NCBI GenBank assembly: GCA_905220665.1 | Contig: CAJNAR010000041.1 | Coordinates: 1-64,000, forward strand | DNA from: Albugo candida | Taxonomy: Eukaryota > Oomycota > Peronosporomycetes > Albuginales > Albuginaceae | DNA length: 64,000 bases | Reading direction: 5' to 3' | Shown: positions 52,171 through 62,882 of the stretch, piece after piece | Layout: each line of letters opens with the position of its first letter | Numbering within the stretch: position 1 is the first letter of the stretch | Notes under the pieces: model-generated | What the model saw: only the letters and a program-made list of their open reading frames with translations | Told to the model about the DNA's origin: nothing | The model's database searches: none | Program-made: the position numbers and the translations under genes

Positions 52171-52516
52171 AGAAGCTTGGTCTTTGTGCTTTGCGTGTGA
52201 ATCCTTACCGAGTGATTACCAGCACACCGAGCAGCTTCTGCCTGGATAACAAAATTATCAATTGGCATGGAAAGAAATGATGCAGGCCATGGCATAATGA
52301 AAGTCGATCATTATATCTTACTTTATCACGATGCATGCCTATCAGACACCGTTTTACAAAGTTGTTGTCTACTCCAGCACCGTCATTCTGATCTTAGGTG
52401 CCCTATCATGCCTATAAAGTGTACATACCTAATATAATAAAAAGAAACAACTAATAACTCAAGGAGTGAGCCAAATGTTATGTAACTGATCAAGCCTATC
52501 CTCAAACCAGGATTTT

Positions 52517-52660
52517 TTACAAGTCGTTAGGTTCGAGTTGGGAATGATATCGCTTATGTATTCGTACAATATGCATTAAGTACGTATCCTGTAGCACTTG
52601 CTGCGCTGACGCATCTCTGAGTGCAACTTTGATTTCTTGTTTACGGAGACGCGCTTCCAT
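52517..52660 (-). CDS. Small 47-residue ORF or first exon, block B side of axis
   Basis: ATG at 52660, reading MEARLRKQEIKVALRDAS... to TAA at 52517. It is basic and helical in appearance. A related but broken segment lies at 52096-52170 in mirror orientation, and the conserved amino-acid core (KQ[ED]IKVALRDA) suggests real coding. A GT just before the stop (ac|ttgtaaaaaat) would allow splicing to further exons, none of which were identified. It is divergent from the pepsin-like gene starting at 52793. Confidence 0.4.
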   Translation of the reverse strand: MEARLRKQEIKVALRDASAQQVLQDTYLMHIVRIHKRYHSQLEPNDL

Positions 52661-52792
52661 TTCACATATATGAATGATATATCAGAATTGGTGACTCGAG
52701 CAAACATTATTGCGGGCTGCAGTATACCTCAATAGTGTAATTGATTGGTGAGGAGCCTATCACAATCAAATAATCGACAAGAAGGACAAGGG

Positions 52793-53893
52793 ATGAAAGC
52801 GTTCTCTACGGTGACCTACGGTGCTCAAGGACTTGCAGCGCTTTTTGCGCATCATCAGTTCGTGACCGTTACACAAGGTTTATATGCTCAAATAATTCAC
52901 GAAGGGAAGGTTTTGAGTGAAATTAGCGCGATCGATCAAGTAGAGCACTACACTGTGAAGCTTGACCTTTCATGCAACTCGGAAAGCATGTGGTCTAATC
53001 TACTAAATTGGTACTTCAAGGATGCATTGGATCATTGTTCTCAATATGTAGCTTATCTGCGGCACATAGCAGCTGAATTTAGTTGTGGAAAAAAGCCAAG
53101 TCTGCAAAAGGAATCTGTAGATGTTTTATCGATCCCTTTATTAAATCTAAAATCGAGTGGCAGTAACGATGAAAGAGATATGGTACAACTTATACCGGGT
53201 ACGATCGAAGGGAAACCATACACGACCGGCTGGATAATGAAAGGAAAGCTTTTGGATAAGTGGATTCAGAATAAATGGATATTTTACTGCGATAACCGTT
53301 GGTTCATAAGTGATCAAACTTATATCTCCGAGAATAAAGGGACTTATTTAATTGAGTGGACCGAGCCAGGACTTTATCATATTTATCTCGGAAATCATGA
53401 TGCAAAACTTGGTTGGCCACATTTGCCCAAGGGGGACCTTACGGCAACTGTGCTCTTCTTCGGAGATTCTATAAAAGGCCAGCAAATACGAATAAATGTT
53501 GATGTACATGCTATCAGCATCCCAAAGTCATATTATGAAAGCATGAAGAAAAAGCTATCGGAAAAGAATTTTTGGAAAATCGATGGATACGGACAATTCA
53601 AAGGACCTTGCACCGATATATCTTTCCCCGAAAGCATGTTGCGTGGTGGTAAGACTTCGCTGGCTTTCAAAATAAAATTTTCGAATAATGAAATCATCGA
53701 ACTCAGCGCCATGCATTACATCTATAAAGAAAAGGACATGTGTTCACTTCTCATTGACAAATCAGATGATGAAACGTGGGTACTGGGTACGGCAATTGTA
53801 AATGCCAAGTCCATTCTTATAGAGAATACGGGCGAAGATCTAATATATCGCTTCGCTGAATCCTACAACGGTTTACGAGTTGCCTCTCCATGA
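52793..53893 (+). CDS. Pepsin-fold (family A1-like) protein lacking DTG motifs, intact
   Basis: Open 366-codon frame from ATG 52793; an upstream in-frame TTG is ignored. The C-lobe has pepsin-family features: ISIPKSYYE (~241), GPCTDI (~271), KIKFSNNEIIELSAMHYI (~293), a second Cys (~317) and WVLG (~329). The two positions expected for catalytic Asp are Asp58 (VKLDLS) and Asp237 (NVDVHA); their 179-residue spacing is close to the 183 of pepsin. In both, the Thr-Gly of D-T-G is replaced, so catalysis is unlikely although the fold seems kept. The N-terminus (MKAF...GLAALFA) is a weak signal-peptide candidate. It is divergent from 52517-52660 and convergent with 54092-54679. It is the only unbroken member among four copies in the window. 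The role is unknown; binding or decoy function is inference. Confidence 0.78.
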   Translation: MKAFSTVTYGAQGLAALFAHHQFVTVTQGLYAQIIHEGKVLSEISAIDQVEHYTVKLDLSCNSESMWSNLLNWYFKDALDHCSQYVAYLRHIAAEFSCGKKPSLQKESVDVLSIPLLNLKSSGSNDERDMVQLIPGTIEGKPYTTGWIMKGKLLDKWIQNKWIFYCDNRWFISDQTYISENKGTYLIEWTEPGLYHIYLGNHDAKLGWPHLPKGDLTATVLFFGDSIKGQQIRINVDVHAISIPKSYYESMKKKLSEKNFWKIDGYGQFKGPCTDISFPESMLRGGKTSLAFKIKFSNNEIIELSAMHYIYKEKDMCSLLIDKSDDETWVLGTAIVNAKSILIENTGEDLIYRFAESYNGLRVASP

Positions 53894-54091
53894 TTCAATC
53901 CAATGCGACATTATCAGAATGGTAAATTGCTTCGCGGAGGAAGCGTAGCGATCGAATAACGGATAAGATTAATACAAATTATTCTTTGTTTTGGAAGTTA
54001 CCCATGACATAAACCCAGCGGTGAGATTTCAGCAACCTGACTGCTGCTGACTGCTGCTGTCTGCGTCCTATTCCATAGAAATATGCCTCAG

Positions 54092-54679
54092 CTAAGACTT
54101 ATCTCTTTTATCATTCCAAATTGCTGATACAATGCAAGTGGCAGACGCGAATGTGCTGGCCGGTGTGCGCAACATCAAAATGTACATCAACGCAATAATG
54201 GCAAGCCCGAATGCGTTATAAGGTGGAAGAAAGCAGACGTTCACGTCCCTGGCAACACTGCAATTTCTACACATAGGATGCAACCAACTGGTGGAAAACA
54301 GTACAGGTAAAGTGTTGTAAGATAAAGTGTTGTAAGACCAAAATGTAACCGGTGAAATCCTCAAAACAGAGAAGCCAATTCCTTCTGAGATGAGCGCATC
54401 GATAGATTTAGTGCTCAAAATTTCCGGTAAGCCGCTCGGTAATGAATCGAAGATGTCGCCAATTACTTGTAACAGAATGACGACCATAATACGGATGATG
54501 ATAGAGCATTGGAAGAATTGGAATTGCATTGATAATCGATAACGTGTTTTGTACGACGTGCGACGGGCTTTATCTGAACCATTTTTGTGCTCAAACATGC
54601 TCAATGGCTTGTTGCTCATGGACGTGAATGGATACAGAGTGTGAGACACATACCGATCATAAGGCGCCGCTGTTGTCAT
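54092..54679 (-). CDS. Predicted two-helix membrane protein, convergent partner of pepsin-like gene
   Basis: Intact 195-codon frame from ATG 54679 to TAG. Hydrophobic segments at ~57-76 (SIIIRIMVVILLQVIG) and ~156-171 (AFGLAIIALMYILML), basic region RRTSYKTRYR at ~39-48, and a Cys cluster CRNCSVARDVNVC just before the second helix. A 15-bp in-frame duplication (54308-54337) gives YNTLSYNTL. The 3' coding DNA (for example cttgcattgtatcagcaatt) matches 63640-63665 in block B' and more weakly the A' arm, so this is a family present once per block. It is tail-to-tail with the pepsin-like gene, with ~200 bp between stops. No family recognised. Confidence 0.6.
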   Translation of the reverse strand: MTTAAPYDRYVSHTLYPFTSMSNKPLSMFEHKNGSDKARRTSYKTRYRLSMQFQFFQCSIIIRIMVVILLQVIGDIFDSLPSGLPEILSTKSIDALISEGIGFSVLRISPVTFWSYNTLSYNTLPVLFSTSWLHPMCRNCSVARDVNVCFLPPYNAFGLAIIALMYILMLRTPASTFASATCIVSAIWNDKRDKS

Positions 54680-54689
54680 CTGAAGCTAT

Positions 54690-55740
54690 TCCAAATGGCT
54701 GAAACGATCTGGATAAGGTAAGCATTCATGGATGAAAGAATGTCTCCATTAGATAGTAAAACTTGGAATTGAACCATGAGAACGATATGACGACCCAAAT
54801 TGTTCTCCTCAGCGTTGATATGTTCTTTCCCAGCATCTTTAAACTCGGTTTTTGATCCTCTTGTATTTAAGGAGTGTGGTAAAAGTTCAATACACCTGTG
54901 CTATTTTAAACGCCCATGCGGACATGTATAGAAGGAGTCGTGCCATGTGTGATGGACATTTCAAACTCTGTATTAAATTGTTCCCGTCATAGCTGCTACA
55001 TTTCATTTCTTCACTCAGACTTCTTTGCTATCTCAAGCTTAACCCAGCTTCTGTTATGAAACGGAAAGAGACCCGAATTTCATTTCAGCATTCCACCTGA
55101 TGTAACCATTGCAACTTGACCAGCAGATATTGATTAAAGTGTTTATTATGTGAACATCGAAAGTCGGAGTTACCGGATAGCCATATGGTGATATTCAAGC
55201 TCCTTCTTTTAAAGCTTATCTTCCGATGGGAAGACGGCTGCATCTTGTTGTGTTCGACAGTGATGCCCAGTATCCTGATTGTCGTTATCGGGTATTGACA
55301 CCGGTATGAGTTGAATTCGATTGTGATGTGGCTGCAAGGCTACAGTAAGAGAGTGCTCTGATTACCGTCGAGGCCAGTTAACTACAATCCTGTCACTAGC
55401 ACATTTCTCATCTTTGATCTTCTCCTCTTGATATTTGAATGATCACATGTGATGAGTTGTTTCAGAAAGTGAGGCAAATTTTTGAAAGTGTATGCGCCTG
55501 ATCGTGTTCTTTGTTGGATTCAATCATTATGCAAAACACTGTACTCCTCTCTCAAGAAACGCGGAGCCAACGAATGATTTTTAGATAGTTGTATGCAAGT
55601 GTGTGCATACATGTGAGAAATTTGTGTATTCATTGATCGATAAAAAGGGACGGCCTGTTGACTTCTTTTTGTTACTGAAAGACAATAGGTCTACTTGGAT
55701 ACCGTTCATGCATAGGTATAAACGGTATACTGATGATTAA
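54690..55740. other. Block B intergenic, diverged counterpart of 27.1-27.96 kb
   Basis: No supported gene. Scattered similarity to the inner arms (gatagccata near 55177, gattgtcgttat near 55280). Otherwise featureless. Confidence 0.45.
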
Positions 55741-56083
55741 ACTACAGTCCTGATGGGGTTGTATTGTGGTATATCAGCAAGTAGGATGATAGCGTTCATA
55801 CTACAATGCCCGTATGGGACTGTATATAGTACAGGAATGTGTTCTCAATGGAAGTTAAGGTCAAGACCGTACTTGTACAGGATCATTTCTACAGTACCTT
55901 CTTTTTACTTGATTTTTCAATCAAGAAACTACCAGTAGCTTTGATGATCGAATAAGACTTCTTGAGTTGAATTGGGATGTAGATTCTGTGAATTGTATTA
56001 TATACGATTCATATAATTATTGATGAACGTCCGCTGTCGTCATTCCAAGACAGTGTGAGCTCTTGAAGTAGTATGAGAAGTTA
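55741..56083 (+). repeat. Conserved inner-arm segment, block B copy
   Basis: Matches 27971-28313, including the hairpin (55908-55925) and the motif ccaagacagtgtgagctctt. Similarity falls sharply on the left side, and more gradually on the right to ~56545. Confidence 0.8.
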
Positions 56084-56739
56084 CACCAACAAAAGTATGC
56101 ATAAGGAGTACCATAGAATAGTAGTAGAGCCGTCTGATGTTATCAGCGTCCAGTTAGTGCTACATCAGACATTATCTTAGAGCATTAAAAGCTACCAAAC
56201 TTTCTTCGAATGTACAGTACACTTATATTTGATGCGTCACAAAAAGCGTCATGTGAGCTACCCATCCTTTACTTCTTACACTCGATCATCATGACGAGTC
56301 TGTTGATTTTTCATTATGCGTTGTGGACCCCTGGTCTATATGATGCTGACCTTGTAGTGAATTTTGATTTGTTGTGTCATTCAAGTTTTGGCGGATGTAC
56401 AAGTTCATCGAGAGCTTAAATCAGATCAAAGCGGCTGACCATTTTGGCAACGAAGGGTTTACCTTACTGCAGTCGCAGTCAGCGTTTTGGAAAATGTCCT
56501 GAAGAGATGACTTGGGGTAGCATCATGGATATGTGGCATATGCTGTAGACGTATTGCGCCTGATTTGTTTAAAAGGGTTCGATTTGGATTATAAAAAGTT
56601 AAACTTGTTGCTCGTTTTAAGTAATCAGTATGCTCTCACCTTGGTATGGGCAAAAGAAGATCAAAGTGCATAAGAAATTGTCACATTGTCAATGAGTAAG
56701 AAGGATCTTCTCATGTGGCATTGCTGTATGCAGTTTCTA

Positions 56740-57201
56740 TCACATATCATCCCATTTCAGTATGAATGCTCTTGTAACTGTATTGGTCGCTTTGATGTTC
56801 TGTGTTACCGGGTATAAAGCAAGATGCGATGCCAGAGAGGGAGTTGTTTTCACTACTTGGTAGCACTCTGCAGTAGGCAACTCCAACAACAAAATCCGCG
56901 TGTTCAAGGAAAATCTTCTTAGTGCTATTAGACTCAAAAATCGAGGAAATTCAAGTGCGAGCACGCCGTTCCCTATTCTCATCAGCTTTATTGCTTCTGC
57001 AGAAAATCTTGTGTACTTTATCAGCGCTCTACTAGGCTGTTCATTTACATTGAGCCGAGCCAAATCATCGTGGAACCGCAGTAAGGTCGAGACGGAAATG
57101 CTCAGATCTGGATATTCTTCATAGGTATGACTTGGTAGACTCTTGAATTCAAAAGTAATGATAAGAGATTGAAATGAATCAAATGCGGCATGGCAATTCA
57201 T
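56740..57201 (-). CDS. Hypothetical 153-residue ORF in second loop
   Basis: ATG at 57201 (MNCHAAFDSFQS...), ending ILKWDDM at 56740; the frame stays open a little upstream. Leu-rich, with a basic C-terminal half. It is the longest uninterrupted frame in this loop and runs opposite to the neighbouring LINE remnant. No family recognised; it could be part of a transposable element or a chance ORF. Confidence 0.35.
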   Translation of the reverse strand: MNCHAAFDSFQSLIITFEFKSLPSHTYEEYPDLSISVSTLLRFHDDLARLNVNEQPSRALIKYTRFSAEAIKLMRIGNGVLALEFPRFLSLIALRRFSLNTRILLLELPTAECYQVVKTTPSLASHLALYPVTQNIKATNTVTRAFILKWDDM

Positions 57202-57799
57202 CGGTTGAATGACCGCTGAAGTTTTGATCCTCTCATTCAACCACCGGATCGATCTTCAGCGTCACGTTTAAAACGCTTTTCAAATTTGTTCCGTCGAAGA
57301 GTGTATTTGATAAAGAATTTTTCAGCACTCAAAACCAGCTTCTGGAAAAAGTCTGCCAGTGCTTTTGATATGCAGAGGTCGAAATTATGTGCTAAACCGA
57401 ATCACAAATATATACATTCGAAAGAAACAACCATTCTTGAAATCGAGTTACGTTCTTTTCGTAATTTGATCTTTGATTCTAGCGTCCAGTAGGCTTCTTT
57501 TGAAAGAGTGTACTCGAATGCTTGCAATTGTTTTAAACGACGTTATTCTGTCATTAGGTTGCTGATTGAATAAATTTGCATCGTTTGCTCAAGTAGACAA
57601 TTCACACAAAAAAGGTATGTGGAGTATGCACGCTCGAACGGAACGAGGCAATACTGTTCGATTGCAAGAGCCATATTGATCATGCACACCCTATTTTGGA
57701 ATGAGACATGGAAGTATTGCACAGTAAAACAATCCAAAGAGTACTTTCACATTTCCTAAAGTTGATACATCTTCATGGCGAGAAGAAGGATCGGTGAGC

Positions 57800-60290
57800 T
57801 GATTACTGATTCGATTGTGCTCACATTCATTGTGTCGATGTGGAAGTTCAAGTGTTGCCGCATCGATTGCAACGCTTTTTACAGAAATTGATCAATCCTC
57901 ACGATCAACAATATTATTACGAGTAATAGATAAAATATAAATACATTACCGCATTCGCTATCTCGCCGACATACAAGACTCGGTCCTTTATCGCAGGGAG
58001 AAAGAATATGCAACACTTCTCGACTTTGAGAAAGCTCATAATCAAGGCAAATCGACGTACCTGTTACGCATTTGAATGAGCTTTGGAAAGGTTTTATCGA
58101 CTAGTTCGTTTTGAACACACCGACACGAAGCCGCAGTTGATGGTTCATAATAATATCACACTGTCCATTACACTATAACGTGGATTCAAACAAGGCGATC
58201 CTCCCTCAGCACTACTTTTTCTGACAAAAATCGAGCATTTCGCAAATCTACTAGCCAAAAGGAAGACCGTGATATTTGCATCAGTGGCATTGCTGTCACA
58301 GCTCGATTATTTTTGCTGACGGTTCGACGTTGCTTTCTAAAACACCTAATGGTTTTTACGTAGCTTGAACTAACCCAAGTCTATTGCGATAGATCTGGTA
58401 CGAAGCTCAATTTGAAAAAATTATCTTTTCCCTCAGTAAAACCATGCCGTCTCCTCGTATCCTTAATTTAACCATAATGAATCCGGATAATTCGGTCAAG
58501 TATTTGGTAATTTTGTTCGGCCAGACACCAACTCATTCGATTTCATTCCAACTCTCGACAAACATTTTTACGATGAGTTTGGTGTATGGTTTCGACGTGC
58601 AGAAACTGTTGGTAGTCGACTCCTGGTTGCGCAGACGATGATTTTGTCACGTCTGTGGCATTGAACTATGCACGTGGACATACCGGCGGAGAATATTTGA
58701 CAGTGGCAGTCGATGCTAAATGGATTTGTGTTTAGTCGTGAACACAAGAAAAATTTCAAGACTGTTCATGGGAACATCAAAACGGTTTAATGTCTTCGTC
58801 TATATGCCGTATTGCAGATTTTTTTCTTGGTGTTACGACTGAAGCTACAACGTATTCATTCCCTGCAGGATTTCGCATCCAATTCGTCATCAATTCGTCT
58901 GCGAATTGGACAACTGTTTTGACGAAACTATTGCGACTATCTCAACCTCATTTGGACCATATAGGCCGATGGACATATTCCCCATCGCACCACATCGACA
59001 TGGGAAAATGATTCAATGGAAAAGTACATCCTCTTCGGGAAGACGCATTTAGATTGTGGCATCACATGAATTGAGGCATTATAGTTTTAGATGTGAATGC
59101 TCTCCAACTCCGTCAGTACTAATTGAAACAACCTATGTGTCCACTGTGATTCCACTGCGACCAAGAGCTACATTATGAAGCTACCAGTCGGATTTACGAG
59201 TTTGCAAAATGTTTGGTACAATCTTAGCAAAGTGGACGAACCACATCGCACATTTCGGAAATCGTTTGCTACAGTTTTCGGGAGCCGAAATCTTCATGAC
59301 GTTTATTGAGATTTCGACACATCGCGGAGGATTGAAGCATTCGTCGATCAATACAACATCGCACAAAAGAAAAATTTACTGCGCGACTTTACAATGTGGT
59401 CACACAGATACTGGATCGTATCCACTCGATGATTGATCTCGTCACTTGGATCCAACCAAACACAAATGACAGATCGTTTTATGTGGGAGTACAAAGAAAA
59501 GATAAGAAGCATTTCTTCCATCTATTCCACAATCTCAGCTCTCTCGAATAGAATCGTCTGGAAACCTCTCGAAGCAACCAAGATTCAGCTAATGTTTTCA
59601 TCGCGGGAGCGATGGACACAACGGGTACAGAATGTGTTCGAGCATTAATGACTACATCAAGGCATCTGATAGAGCTTTTCATTCAAGTGTTTGGAGAGCT
59701 ACAGTTTTTTCTGGTTTTTGGTGTTGCCACTTCGATCTCGTTTCTGCTTTCTAAGAGATCTCAGCCCTATATTATATCGAGCAACAAGCCTTCGTATGGG
59801 GCAGTAATTTCCGATCAACATCTCTATCTATGGTGCAGTCACACGGCACAAATATGACTGGTTCTACTCCTATGAGTATTCTTCCTCTCATCCACATTAA
59901 ACGCATATTGCATGTGCAATGGTAACAGCGTTACGGTCGGCATGGAAGGATTACCAACAAATCATGTCCAATTCATGGCTTGCATTGTAGGCAATTACGT
60001 TGCACTTCGTCTGGAGCGATCGGAATCGTCGTTTGTTCGATCAACGGTCAGCAAATCCAAAAATATCAGCACTTTTCGCGATATACACCACGTTTAGTGC
60101 GCACAATTGCTACTTTCGACGACAGGCACGATCAAGAAGAGCACGTTCAGCTTTCGAAAATACTTGATCAACCCGCGGCGCATGGATCCTTTGATGGATT
60201 TTTTGAAAGTCCAAGATCATTGCTGTGGGTCCGCCACAAGCATGTAGAACTGCAAGTGCAACTTCGAACTTATTCCTGCCCTTTATAACC
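57800..60290 (+). mobile_element. Decayed LINE (non-LTR retrotransposon) remnant
   Basis: Frames with many stops read as a LINE reverse transcriptase in correct order: LPHRLQRFLQKLINPHDQQ (~57860), LLDFEKAHNQ (~58020), GFKQGDPPSALLFL (~58190), YCDRSGTKLNLKK (~58385), VKYLVILFGQ (~58497), GSRLLVAQTMILSRLWH (~58610), LCVHCDS (~59135) and, near the C-terminus, VWSDRNRRLFDQ (~60010). The catalytic FADD segment is not recognisable and there is no endonuclease domain, so this is a 5'-truncated, dead copy. No poly(A) tail or target-site duplication could be identified. It occupies most of the loop between blocks B and B'. Confidence 0.75.
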
Positions 60291-60299
60291 TAACGTGGC

Positions 60300-61830
60300 A
60301 AACAATACTCTGGAAAATGGTACTTTTCAGCATTTTATATATATCTTTTATGCGGTGCCAATTCTCGAGAATTAGCTTATACTTAGTATCAGAGCATTAC
60401 TACCAATCATTAGAGTTTTGGTATCACGAATTGGCCAATAGTATCTCGTATTCTGTCACTGGATCGCAGACACAAAAGGAAAGCTCATGGAAAGACATCT
60501 AAACTTGTAGCGTTTCAGCTAAATCATACGACAATGAGGACAGCACATCGAGCATTGATACATTTGGCCTGAAAATTGTTTCGATACGCTGATAGAATTT
60601 TCTCTAAAAGCGGAAATGACAGAGAAGCACGCAACGATGCCTTTGATTCGAGCACTTGTGTGGCTTTACTAGTGAGCTGCGCTTGCACAATAATCTTGCG
60701 CTACGTTGGACGTCAACTTTGTGGAAGCACACACCGATATCGAGTCGATATAATTGATCCCTTTCTATATCGTACATTTTCCAATACGACTTTTATGCGA
60801 CGTGAATCGATTTCTGTTCGCAATAGAGAGTGTGGAAAGTCTTGAAGTAGCAATCGACTCTTGTGGATCTCTTCCCGTTATCCTCGAGGAGAAGAGATCG
60901 AGGTATTTCATCGCACTTAACCTCCAGCAGGAAGGTCACTCACAAGCCATTGACCCCTTCGCGATTGTCTGAGACGAACGCATACGTGAATCGGCGCCAC
61001 GGGGGCGGTACACGCCTTACGATTTATAGTAACAAGTTTTCCGGGACCAGTCAAGTCACTTTCGATCCCTTTTAGGCATTTCCGGCAGGGAGATCCTCGT
61101 GAATGATTATATGAGCGCTTAGATGGAAGAATACTCCACCCGATAAAGCAATTCACACTCAATCCCAATCTTGAACAATTTGATTGCCGATTCACAAAAG
61201 CTTTCCGCGTTCTTTAATTATCTGAAATTCATCGTTGAGAGTCCCATAAGATGGAGGCGAAAATGTCGCATTGACGATCAAGTCGGAATCTATACTTTGG
61301 ATGCACGAGCACGCGAATAATTTGTATCGCGTACGAGACATTCGAATTGATATTTAGAGGCTTATTCGGCACTGTCTGTAAGTTTGGATGGCCAACTATT
61401 TTGGTGGGAGTTCAATCATCGCAACGGACATGCAATTCTTCACTATGGGATTCCTTTGTGTTACTGGCAAGTCTTACATTACCAAAAAGTATTGAGAAAG
61501 AAGAAGCTCTACCCGAAGATGAGAAGCTGGCAAAAGCAGAATTTGAAGGTTGGAAGAAGGTCAGAGTCTTATCTTCGGATCGATTCGGTTATGATTCGAT
61601 ATAAAGCGGAAGAGTGTATCATTATGCACGATATTCGGTCGCCTGTTTCCTAACTCCAGTCAATTTGTACATATCGTGTGTTCGCGACTTGAAAGTGTTT
61701 CAGGAGAATTTTTTTGATCATGTTTGGTTCATCAATTGCGGGAATTGGCTTTGGCTGAGCGCTTCATCGCGTAGTCCGTCGACTTATGGGACGAAATGGA
61801 TGTTGAAGGAAAGCATATCCGAAAATACGT
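60300..61830. other. Segment between LINE remnant and block B', unresolved
   Basis: Short overlapping frames on the plus strand only (for example near 61384, WWEFNHRNGHAIL). Some may be transposon debris or a highly diverged extension of block B'. No gene is supported. Confidence 0.35.
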
Positions 61831-61859
61831 TGCACCGTTAACGAAAATGCAAAGAAAGT

Positions 61860-62710
61860 CCTGTCACTATCTATTGACTTGCCATATATTTGATGGAGAA
61901 ATATTATCCTCTTCCGATCGTGGATCATAAGGTAGCAAAGCGGCGATGTATGGCTGGAATGAAGGTCTCTTATGCTGCTTAAAACTATGGCGAGCAATCG
62001 CATGAAACCAACGCCTTACCCCATCCGCGAAAAAGCATCCATAAATTGGCACTGTCAAGTACAGAATCTTCAGGTGGAATTCCTTCCTCACCGTTTTGTG
62101 GATGTTTTGGCGACACTGAGTGCAAAATGGAGTCAATTTTATACTTTACAACAACTGACTACTATTTTCGGTATAAATTCAGCTCTTTGCAATGAAATAA
62201 TGATTCACCAGGCAGTCCCATCCTCAACGTATCCTGCAGTAAGAATTGGAGATCCGAATCAACCATTTTTTTTTTCGGGCTCTTTGCACCCGCAATTTGT
62301 ATCCATTATATCAAGCCCACCGAGCTTATAACCATTAGCCATTCCAATTGCGGTGATTACACGCGGCTGCTGAAGGAAGTCCATCGATTTAGAACCGTAT
62401 CGTACAATCTATGCCCTTTCTTCCTGTCACCGTGCATTTGGCGCAAGAAACGTATCCTTGTGGATAAAATTGTTCTTATCGAGAGACGTATCGTTGGCAT
62501 AAAACAAGCGCCAACATCGAAACACGACGATGATGAGAGCGATGATCACGATAGCAAATGAGGAGACACGTGAAGGGCATTTTTATCGCGTCGCTTGTTT
62601 CGATTCCGCAGAGGGTGGCGCTTCTACTTTGACATGAGACGTGATGTCTTACATGATTGACTGATGCAGCAACGACTGGTCTTACAAGCAATCGACTCGA
62701 ATAATTGGCT
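61860..62710 (-). pseudogene. Diverged copy of the single-helix membrane protein gene, block B'
   Basis: Reading the minus strand gives TDLSQLFESIACKTS (near 62705), then a stop, then SSFAIVIIALIIVV (near 62560) and PYIAALLPYDPRSEEDN (near 61930), in the same order as in the A and A' arms. In-frame stops lie between these segments. It could be a pseudogene or a gene with introns not recognised here. Confidence 0.4.
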
Positions 62711-62882
62711 CAGATCGGTTGCTACGCGCGCGTAAAAATACTCGATTACGGGTAGGAAAGTAGCTATGGAAGACCACATTCTCCAGGCTGTGCATAATCA
62801 CTCTCAGCGAAGCAGAGATTGTTAGCTTACGAACCATTCACTTCGCGACTGAGGCCTCGCTATAATATATCTGCAATCCAAT

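Larger units (their letters stand above)
51960..52790. repeat. Second inversion axis (~52375), diverged inverted repeat
   Basis: Sequence on the two sides is inverted: ctattgaggtatactgcagc at 52015 and its complement ending at 52735 match over 22 bp, and similarity continues inward (~135 bp to cagagatgcg) and outward (ctcacca..tc.att.c). Left and right coordinates sum to about 104750, the same sum that relates the divergent pepsin-like genes (starts 51953 and 52793). The centre, roughly 52200-52500, has no clear match. Confidence 0.85.
52390..56550 (+). repeat. Block B: condensed, diverged third copy of the arm
   Basis: Runs in left-arm orientation. It contains the pepsin-like gene (as at 16.0-16.7 kb) and its convergent membrane-protein gene. 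It then jumps to sequence matching 27.2-28.8 kb: 55741-56083 matches 27971-28313 at roughly 90%, later parts are weaker, and the match ends near 56545 where gtagcatcatggatatgtgg corresponds to gtagcaacatgaatatgtga at 28773, exactly the inner arm end. The part equivalent to 17.8-27.2 kb is missing. Its 5' side is also inverted relative to block A' about an axis near 52375. Confidence 0.85.

Noticed and set aside
52018..52732. A 715-bp miniature inverted-repeat transposon with 19-22 bp termini flanked by TA
   Set aside because: Similarity between the two sides continues outward past the supposed termini (ctcacca region) and on to the divergent pepsin-like genes with the same coordinate sum, so this is part of a larger inverted duplication and not a bounded element.
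52745..52792. Upstream TTG start giving a 382-residue pepsin-like protein
   Set aside because: TTG initiation is not expected in a eukaryote; the ATG at 52793 aligns with the ATG at 51953 of the A' copy.
59980..60288. The 102-codon plus-strand frame at 59980-60288 as an independent gene
   Set aside because: It overlaps the C-terminal region of the LINE remnant (VWSDRNRRLF in another frame) and shows no features of its own.
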